A stretch of DNA of 64,000 nucleotides from contig NC_041011.1 of assembly GCF_004193775.1 (NCBI RefSeq), positions 41,981,167 through 42,045,166 on the forward strand, read 5' to 3'. Below, one piece after another: positions 63,775-64,000 of the stretch; position 1 is the first letter of the stretch, and the number at the start of each line of letters is the position of its first letter. The position numbers were made by a program, and so were the translations under genes. The DNA comes from Glycine soja. Taxonomy: Eukaryota; Streptophyta; Magnoliopsida; Fabales; Fabaceae. The notes below the pieces were generated by a model. The model had not been told where the DNA came from and did not search any database. It worked only from the letters and a program-made list of their open reading frames with translations.

Positions 63775-64000
63775 CTGGAAAAGATCCATGAAAACTCGTT
63801 AGATTAATGCATATATATTGGCAAAACTGCATGAATATGATATCATACTAGGATGAATGCTTAGGCTCTAATGTGAAAAGTGAAGACCTTAATTAATCAT
63901 GTGAATGGATACAAAGCTGAGCAGTAACAAACTTTTACTGTTGCTGTTATCTAGTAATTAACTAGTTGGTGTAGTAGAAATGAGAGAAAGAATGGTTATG
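63775..64000. other. Intron of WRKY copy C
   Basis: This lies upstream of the last exon of copy C on the minus strand and matches the start of the corresponding introns in A and B (gcaaaactgcat, catactaggatgaa). Confidence 0.6.

Overview
This is a piece of plant nuclear genome, most probably Glycine (soybean or a close wild relative). The intergenic DNA is very AT-rich, the genes have many exons with GT-AG introns, (TA)n microsatellites are abundant, and there are LTR fragments carrying the GCTTAGCG / CTCGCTAAGCGAG type of sequence that I associate with soybean Ty3-type retrotransposons. The species call rests on familiarity, not on a search. All exon structures below were read by hand from splice consensus and conserved protein motifs.

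Layout from left to right. An R3H-SUZ nucleic-acid-binding protein gene (minus, 113-3747) carries an LTR in its last intron. A gutted SCY1-like / N-terminal-kinase-like gene (minus, about 6.48-9.81 kb) keeps its 5' and 3' ends, has lost its middle, and has a repeat inserted near its 3' end. An intact UCH37-type ubiquitin hydrolase gene (minus, 11394-14648) has a copia remnant in an intron. After an AT-rich gap comes an intact 14-exon DUF707 gene (plus, 19750-23210), facing a two-exon gene for a 104-residue cysteine-rich secreted peptide (minus, 25006-25407). A seven-exon gene for a protein with five CCCH zinc fingers (minus, 28396-31666) follows.

The middle is repeat territory. A complete but decayed Ty1-copia element (34387-38953, target duplication ATTCT) sits inside the first exon of a RIC-like (ROP-interactive CRIB) gene remnant. 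Several inverted-repeat elements follow, including a Tourist-like MITE with a TTA target duplication. Next is an intact five-exon atypical dual-specificity phosphatase (PFA-DSP) gene (plus, 43915-45521), then a solo LTR with a perfect GTTAT target duplication (50660-51774).

The right end holds a tandem cluster of three related WRKY genes, all on the minus strand. Copy A (53551-56010) is intact with WRKYGQK. Copy B (59342-60804) has WHQYGLK, an apparently mutated original start and an early stop. Copy C (63251 to beyond the window) has a one-base frameshift within its zinc-finger segment. A and B both carry a DLNxxP (EAR-type) motif near the N-terminus.

The genes do not form one pathway, and I found no operon-like or defence-type system. 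The strongest observations are the uneven decay of the WRKY tandem copies, the retrotransposon-interrupted RIC gene lacking its CRIB exon, the partial SCYL gene, and the small cysteine-rich peptide gene.
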